This document shows, in pieces, positions 59,170 through 64,000 of a stretch of 64,000 nt of DNA; positions within the stretch are counted from its first letter, which is position 1; each line of letters opens with the position of its first letter. The stretch lies in assembly GCA_022829145.1 (NCBI GenBank), contig CM040745.1, positions 37,382,841 through 37,446,840 on the forward strand. The letters are read 5' to 3'. The translations under genes were made by a program, and so were the position numbers. Below the pieces are notes generated by a model that was given only the letters and a program-made list of their open reading frames with translations, ran no database searches and was not told the DNA's origin. This DNA comes from Albula goreensis (Eukaryota; Chordata; Actinopteri; Albuliformes; Albulidae).

Positions 59170-61625
59170 GTAAGGCCCGATCCACAACTGCTGCTTCGTT
59201 CCGCACCTATTGAGGAATCCCTCCCTCTCTTAAAAAAAAAAAAAACATAAGTTAAAGATGAAACAAAACGAATTGTTTATTTTTGCCATTCTCAGATCCT
59301 GTTGTGCTGTGTTCATTTATGTACTCGGTGGGATACAGAATAGGCTGTTATTTTTCCCACTGTTCAAAGATGGACTGGCGTTAGAAATACAAACAGCAGA
59401 GGAACTGGGTCTTAGTTGCTCATTCTTGATGCTATTAAGTCGAATTCCAGTCAGAGCTGGTCGTATTATATTTTAATGTGTTATGCGAAAAATATTTAGA
59501 TTCAAGTTGTGAGAGTAGAGGTGTGGATAAACAGATGGTAAGTCTGAATCTTACCCTTAACGCAACAGTGATGTTGACATCTTTCCTGCTTAGCCGAAAA
59601 TGTCAACCCCACCTCTACGGAAAGTACTCCCACAGTGTGTAAGTGAGCTATCCTGTATTGTTCTCATAAATCAAACCGATAATTCTACAGATAGGTTTTT
59701 CAACTCTGTTAAGTCCATTGATGTGATAGTATTTGGTGGAAAACAGCTGACAACTCAAAATAAATGAACTACATTATAATCATCAAATAAAAGCAGATAT
59801 TCTATCAATGATTACTGTTTACCTTGCAGAATATGCACAGTAAATGGTTTATTTATCCACTGATCTTGCTAAGGTAAACAGTTATATATATATAATATAT
59901 ATAATAATGTGTGATTAGTTTGACAGCTATGCATTGCAAACTGCAGCAAAAAGTCGAAGTAATCTTCATGCAGTGCGTTTGTTTGGCGGTGGTCACAATT
60001 CTTCTTCTGTGCCTTTTTGTATGTATAGGCTCTTCCTGCAGATGCTCTATCGGAGCAGTAGATAAATGGCCGATTGTAAAATTGTCAACAGTGGAATTAT
60101 GGTGATCAAAGTAACACATTTCAAATTTATCTTCATGCTCCCCGGCCTATTTTGATATTGTCATGTGAACATGCAGAGCTTATCGATCACCTAGGTACAT
60201 GGTCAGCACTACTCTTTCAGATTTTTTTTTTTCGCCCTGTCAGGATCATCCTCTGCTAAGAAACACTAAATTATTAAATGTGCGTACAGGTGGCCCTCCC
60301 ACATCGTGGGGGTTTGGGCCCACCCGCGACGTGGAAAAACTGTGTAAAATGTTCGGCCCCCCTGTAGGCGAGCAAAGCGAGCGTGAGAGCGTAGCGAAGC
60401 GAAGCGATCACCACCAGCTGGGGGGTTCGCAGGGGTGCTGTGATTATTTTAAACCACACTGGAGTTCTGCGCTGTCTAGTGCTCAAATGGTTCGTCAGTT
60501 TCAGCGGACAATTACATTTTAAAAGGGAGTTATCCCATAACTTAATTGTTTGTTGCTAACCTGCAAAAAATCGATGCGGTAATGTGGAAAGCTACGATGT
60601 GGGAGGGTCACCTGTATTTGCTCTCTGCACTGGTATGGTTTTTTCATTGGAAAATTGTTGTAAGCTATAAAGTTGTATTTTGAAAGAACGTTTAACTCAA
60701 GTTGCATATTCTTGTAATAAATCTCACACCTTGTAAGTGGTGTATAAACCAGAAGTGGGAGCTAAAGCGATTAGCCTGTTTTTTTTATGCTGCACTCACC
60801 AATTCATAACAGTGCTAACAATACAATGTTCAGCTATATATAGACCCAGCTGTCACTTTGCTAAGAAATGTCTTCAAGAACCTGGAGTGTGTTTCAAATA
60901 TGGTTAAAATCTACATTGTCATTATATAAATGTTTGCTAAAAAAAGGCTTTCCTCAACAAATTGGCTTGATTTAAACTTATTCGATCAGTTTAGTGTTGA
61001 TTAAGGTCATATTTTATGTCTGTAAGCCATGGTACACATTGTTCAAAATGCACTATGAATTATTTAAAGCTTGGATGTTGTAGCCAACTGGGAGTCATTG
61101 TCTAATAACCAAATAGAAATGTCCTGTATTGGTTCTTCTGCATCAACATTAGCTATTGGTTGAAACATGAGTAGCAGTTTTAAAATAGAGATAAAAAGTA
61201 TCTCTTGTGCTTAACACGTGTAACCTTGTCTCCAAGGATCAAGACTGCAGTCATTCCGTCCTGGAGAGCAGTAGCATTCTCTGGTATTGTTGAACATCAG
61301 CGCTTCGCTGATAAATATTAATATACCGGTAAGCTATTGATTGGCTGAAGAGTCAGCACAACGTCTTTCCATTGGCTGAATCGGTGTCTGATAGGGAGAA
61401 AATCATTTAATTAAAGTTATCGATTGTTTGGAGAGTCTACATACCTAGTTTTCTCAATGGCAAAAAGACTGAAGACCTTGTGGGTTTGGGTTTGACTCTG
61501 GAAGATGAGAGATGGATTTTTCGGGTTTGGAAGTGTGCTTTTGGTTAGAGTGACCCCGCCCTGTCCATGCTGGCTTGAGCTTGACCCTACCCCTCTGTCC
61601 CCACCCCGAACCCCGTTTCCTGCAG
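59170..61625 (+). other. chd6: chd6 intron
   Basis: GTAAGG at 59170 to CCTGCAG at 61625. It contains a TA-rich run at 59882-59910 and the Tigger-like MITE at 60285-60616. Otherwise unremarkable AT-rich DNA. Confidence 0.85.
60285..60616. mobile_element. Tigger/pogo-like MITE with TA target duplication
   Basis: The left end CAGGTGGCCCTCCCACATCG (60287-60306) and the reverse complement of the right end CGATGTGGGAGGGTCACCTG (60595-60614) differ at one position. TA flanks both ends (60285-60286, 60615-60616). The left end goes on TGGGGGTTTGGGCCCACCCG..CGACGTGGAAAA, much like the pogo/Tigger ends of fish (CCCTCGT..CGCGGGGGTT..CCCGCGA). The element is 328 bp and has no transposase. It also carries a run of GCGAGCAAAGCGAGCG..AGCGAAGCGAAGCGATC motifs. 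The near-identical ends suggest a fairly recent insertion. Confidence 0.88.
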
Positions 61626-61773
61626 AGAGCAAGGCCCTGTCCCACCCGAGAAAAAGAAGAAAAGCAAGAGGAAATGCGAGGCCTTGCAGGAGGCCGGCGA
61701 GAGCGACGAATCGGCCTCCCTCTCCGCCCTGGCGGTGGGGAATGAGGAGAGCATCGACGCTCTGGACAGCATG
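61626..61773 (+). CDS. chd6: CHD6, third coding exon
   Basis: Between TTTCCTGCAG (61625) and ATG|GTAAGA (61773/61774). Its first base completes Arg185 (AG+A), then 49 codons: EQGPVPPEKKKKSKRK, then an acidic Ser-rich part ending NEESIDALDSM. Human CHD6 has KEQGPTPVEKKKKGKRK at the same place, followed by a diverged acidic stretch. The exon ends in phase 0. Linker region before the conserved block, about residues 185-234. Confidence 0.92.
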
Positions 61774-61884
61774 GTAAGACCCAGAGTAAAAAGGGATATG
61801 GAAGTAGAAGGCGTCTTTAAAGTCGGCGGAGAAGACGTTTGATACCCTCATGGGAAAAAGAGGTTCTGTAAGAGGTCGTCGTTA

Positions 61885-62065
61885 GCCCTGTGGCGGAACC
61901 TTGAACGGTTCCTCTTAGATGCTGACATCATAGAGTTCTTTCTAGAACCTTCAGAATACGATTCTACATGGAACCCTTTAGAGACATCAGTATCTATGAA
62001 GGACCTTTTAAAGAGTTTCCCTTAGGGGGACAAATGAAGAACCGATAAGGAACCTTTTTTTTTCT
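61885..62065. repeat. GGTTCC/GGAACC-rich foldback-type repeat
   Basis: In about 180 bp the phrases GGAACCTTGAACGGTTCC, TTTCTAGAACCTTC, TACATGGAACCCTTTAGAG, TGAAGAACC and AAGGAACC recur in both directions. It resembles the common fish repeat family built of AGAACCCTTTGGGGTTCT phrases. No coding. Lies in the chd6 intron 61774-62241. Confidence 0.5.
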
Positions 62066-62241
62066 AAATGTAGCATCGTCCGTGTTCACTATAATAACAG
62101 CTGAAGTGTTTCAGTTCCGTCGTTTATATTGATGTGAAAGTAACGTCTTTGTCAGAACACCTACAGAATAAAACTGGCTTGCAGTCTGTGAGTCACAAGT
62201 CTCTAAAAGTCTGGCACTTTTTCCCCTGCGGTTCTCGGCAG

Positions 62242-62391
62242 AAGCGACGCTCCGGGAGACAGGTGAAGCGCAGGAAGTATAACGAGGACCTGGACTTCAA
62301 GGTGGTGGACGACGACGGGGAGACCATCGCAGTTCTGGGCACTGGGCGTATCCCGGCTCTGTCCTCGGCTACTCTGGCCTGGCAGTCAGAG
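62242..62391 (+). CDS. chd6: CHD6, fourth coding exon: conserved pre-chromodomain block
   Basis: Between TTCTCGGCAG (62241) and CAGAG|GTACCA (62391/62392). It codes exactly 50 residues, about 235-284: KRRSGRQVKRRKYNEDLDF, then KVVDDDGETIAVLGTGR and a final ATLAWQSE. This is nearly identical to human CHD6 (KRRSGRQVKRRKYNEDLDF..KVVDDDGETIAVLGAGR). The KRRS.RQVKR.KY motif is shared by CHD6-9, but the VVDDDGETIAVLG part marks CHD6 rather than CHD7, 8 or 9. Phase 0 at both ends. Confidence 0.97.
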
Positions 62392-62533
62392 GTACCATAA
62401 CCCTGTCTGGTGTTGCTGTACATTGGTAGAGAAACGCATCAACTCATGTGTCCGCCCACACACACAAGTGCCCACACATGTCCATGCAGACTCACGAACA
62501 AGTAGATGTAACCACGTGATCATCCAACACACA

Positions 62534-62625
62534 CACACACACAGATGTGCACATGGGCAAATTGAGGTAACTATGTAATCATGTCTGCTTTTTCTATACT
62601 TCAGTCAATAGGTGATGTATGTATG

Positions 62626-62657
<32 letters not shown>

Positions 62658-62670
62658 CACACACACCTGT
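62534..62670 (+). repeat. (CA)n microsatellites
   Basis: Short (CA)n at about 62529-62543 and a longer interrupted one at 62626-62665, inside the intron 62392-62768. Confidence 0.9.
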
Positions 62671-62768
62671 CTACATCTGCTTGATTAACTATCAGCTAGC
62701 AGACACACGCATACACTCAGAGTCAGCATTGAATCTTAACCATTAGCAATTCTCTTTCCTTGTCTCAG

Positions 62769-62834
62769 GAGCCCCCTGAAGACGAGGCAAACATCATAGA
62801 GAAGATCCTGTCTGTGCGAACGGCTAAGAAAGAG
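62769..62834 (+). CDS. chd6: CHD6, fifth coding exon
   Basis: Between TTGTCTCAG (62768) and AAAGAG|GTGCTG (62834/62835). It codes 22 residues, about 285-306: EPPEDEANIIEKILSVRTAKKE. Human CHD6 has EPPEDDANIIEKILASKTVQE here. The right end is fixed by frame: only the GT at 62835 joins in phase 0 to the next exon and gives the conserved sequence. That donor is weak (GTGCTG rather than GTRAGT). A better-looking GTGAAG five bases later would shift the frame. Reading on gives a TGA at 62841-62843. Confidence 0.9.
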
Positions 62835-62978
62835 GTGCTGTGAAGTCCCACTTGCTTAATGAGAGCATTTGAGTCTATTATCATAGTTATGTACATATCA
62901 TTCCCCATTACCATCTCTTCGCCGAACGCTGTGAACTCAGCTCTTTCTTCTCTCTCCCTCCCTCTCTCTCTTTCTTAG

Positions 62979-63034
62979 ACATCTCCTGGAGAGCTGGAAG
63001 AGTCGGAGGAATTTTATGTCAAATACAGAAATTT
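62979..63034 (+). CDS. chd6: CHD6, sixth coding exon: start of chromodomain 1
   Basis: Between a long CT tract plus TTTCTTAG (62978) and AATTT|GTAAGT (63034/63035). It codes 18 residues (about 307-324), TSPGELEESEEFYVKYRN, plus TT of a Phe completed by the next exon. EEFYVKYRNF is the opening strand of the first chromodomain; human CHD6 has LFYVKYRNFSYLHCKW. The residues just before it differ from human in length and sequence, which is normal for this loop. Confidence 0.95.
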
Positions 63035-63822
63035 GTAAGTATTTCATCAAAGATGGCATTGAGATGTGTGTTTCCCTGTCATCGTACGTCGAGAATGCAA
63101 GCAATTTACCAGCACTGTGTGACAGTGCCTTTGAAGACTGCTTTGTGTGCAGAAAGGGTTTTGATTTTTCCCGCTCCCTCTGTTGTTTTTTTTTCTCCTT
63201 TCTAAGCAATTAAAAGAATGATTTTACCCCTCAACCCTTTCCCCCAAGAAAAGATTTCGGCTTCTGTGATTGTGTCAGACTGCAATGACTGGGTTCCTTT
63301 GAGTCCAGACGCTTAAATACAAGGTTTTCCCGTACGCGTTTGTTTGTTTGTGTGCGTGCGCGCCTTTGAATATGAGGTTACTCCCGTACTGAGAGTATGT
63401 CGCTTCCGACACTTCAATGAAACAATGAAAGACACCTTTAAGAGCTCCCGTACAACCGACTCGTCTTGGATCAGAAATAAAAAACAACACATGACTTGTG
63501 TGCCACTGCAACTAGTGTGAAAGCACACGGCACAAAATCACAGTACATATGAATAGGGTTTAATTCGGCCTCGCAGGCCTATTTTATCATTCCTGTCATG
63601 AACTGTTGAAAGTCACATAATGGAGGTTTGTCCCTGGAAGAGGTTTGGATAGGTGACCTTAAGCAAATACCAATGGATTCCAAAGGGATTATTGACTTGA
63701 CTTGTTCATGTTTTTTGCCTAATTGCTGCGTTTTTGAGCAGTCTTAGTTGACCCCTTTCAAGCTTTTGACACATTGTGGAAATGGCGAAATACCCAGACT
63801 GCCTTGCGTTTGTGGTCCGCAG
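63035..63822 (+). other. chd6: chd6 intron within chromodomain 1
   Basis: GTAAGT to TGGTCCGCAG, 788 bp. Contains a polyT/CT-rich run at 63165-63205. No other feature seen. Confidence 0.85.
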
Positions 63823-63940
63823 CTCCTACCTGCACTGTAAATGGGCCACGTTGGAGGAACTAGAGAAAGATCCACGCATCCACCAGAAGATCAAACGCTT
63901 CAGGAACAAGCAGGCGCAAGTGAAACACATTTTCACAGAG
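63823..63940 (+). CDS. chd6: CHD6, seventh coding exon: chromodomain 1
   Basis: Between GTGGTCCGCAG (63822) and ACAGAG|GTGAGG (63940/63941). The first base completes Phe325, then 39 codons, about 326-364: [39 protein letters not shown]. This is the CHD6 form: human CHD6 has [39 protein letters not shown], while CHD7-9 differ at many of these positions (for example CQWASIEDLEKDKRI in CHD7). Trp332 and the aromatic residues around it belong to the chromodomain fold. The gene continues past the right edge to chromodomain 2, the SNF2 ATPase, SANT/SLIDE and later domains. Confidence 0.97.
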
Positions 63941-64000
63941 GTGAGGCTCTTTGACCCAGTGGGTTTTTCCACATTGCTAACCCCCTAAACCCCTGCAATG

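Noticed and set aside
58673-59206. 177- and 131-codon minus frames opposite the chd6 exon
   Set aside because: Leu/Arg-rich antisense shadows of a Lys/Glu/Pro-coding GC-rich exon.
63313-63528. 71-78 codon minus frames in the last chd6 intron
   Set aside because: No motif, overlapping each other in different frames, inside an intron bounded by good splice sites on the plus strand.

Overview
This is vertebrate nuclear DNA, almost certainly from a ray-finned fish. The signs are split genes with GT..AG introns, long AT-rich gene-free stretches, isolated CpG-rich patches, many CA/GT and GA microsatellites, and teleost-type repeats: tRNA-derived SINEs with the teleost SINE tail, a 5S rRNA-derived SINE, an L2-like tail, a dead Tc1-like transposon and a Tigger/pogo-like MITE. 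No bacterial, phage or CRISPR content is seen. The species cannot be fixed from this window.

Two protein genes can be supported, pointing away from each other. On the minus strand near the left end (3914-4024) is one exon holding the start codon of a RIPOR-family gene, best matching ripor3 (FAM65C). Its later exons probably lie off the left edge. On the plus strand, chd6 (a chromodomain helicase/ATPase of the CHD6-9 class) begins. A likely non-coding first exon with a CCAAT-box promoter sits at about 36.0 kb. A short first coding exon lies at 54384-54422. Six further coding exons between 58.7 and 63.9 kb carry the basic lysine-rich N-terminal region, the conserved block before the chromodomains, and the start of chromodomain 1. 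The ATPase and everything after it lie beyond the right edge.

Layout: 1-3.5 kb, probable ripor3 intron. 3.5-4.1 kb, a 22-bp purine minisatellite, the ripor3 exon and a G/C-run tract. 4.1-22 kb, AT-rich DNA with scattered SINE/LINE fossils, G-rich and TG-rich repeats, and one stretch that looks like a conserved non-coding element. 22.07-22.56 kb, a possible minus-strand non-coding exon (candidate ripor3 5' exon). 22.6-35.6 kb, intergenic DNA with a 5S SINE, a three-copy unclassified repeat, a 106-nt hairpin and a CpG-rich islet. 35.6-36.1 kb, the chd6 promoter. 36-54 kb, chd6 5' intron with a Tc1 fossil, hairpins, a G4 motif and a 1.9-kb minisatellite of 55/56-bp units. 53.8-54.2 kb, a CpG island that may be a second chd6 promoter. 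54.4-64 kb, chd6 coding exons and introns.

I found no undescribed system. The items most worth a second look are the ripor3-chd6 head-to-head arrangement, the TGTGGT-rich minisatellite beside the CpG island, the three perfect or near-perfect hairpins, and the weak splice donor in chd6 at 62835.
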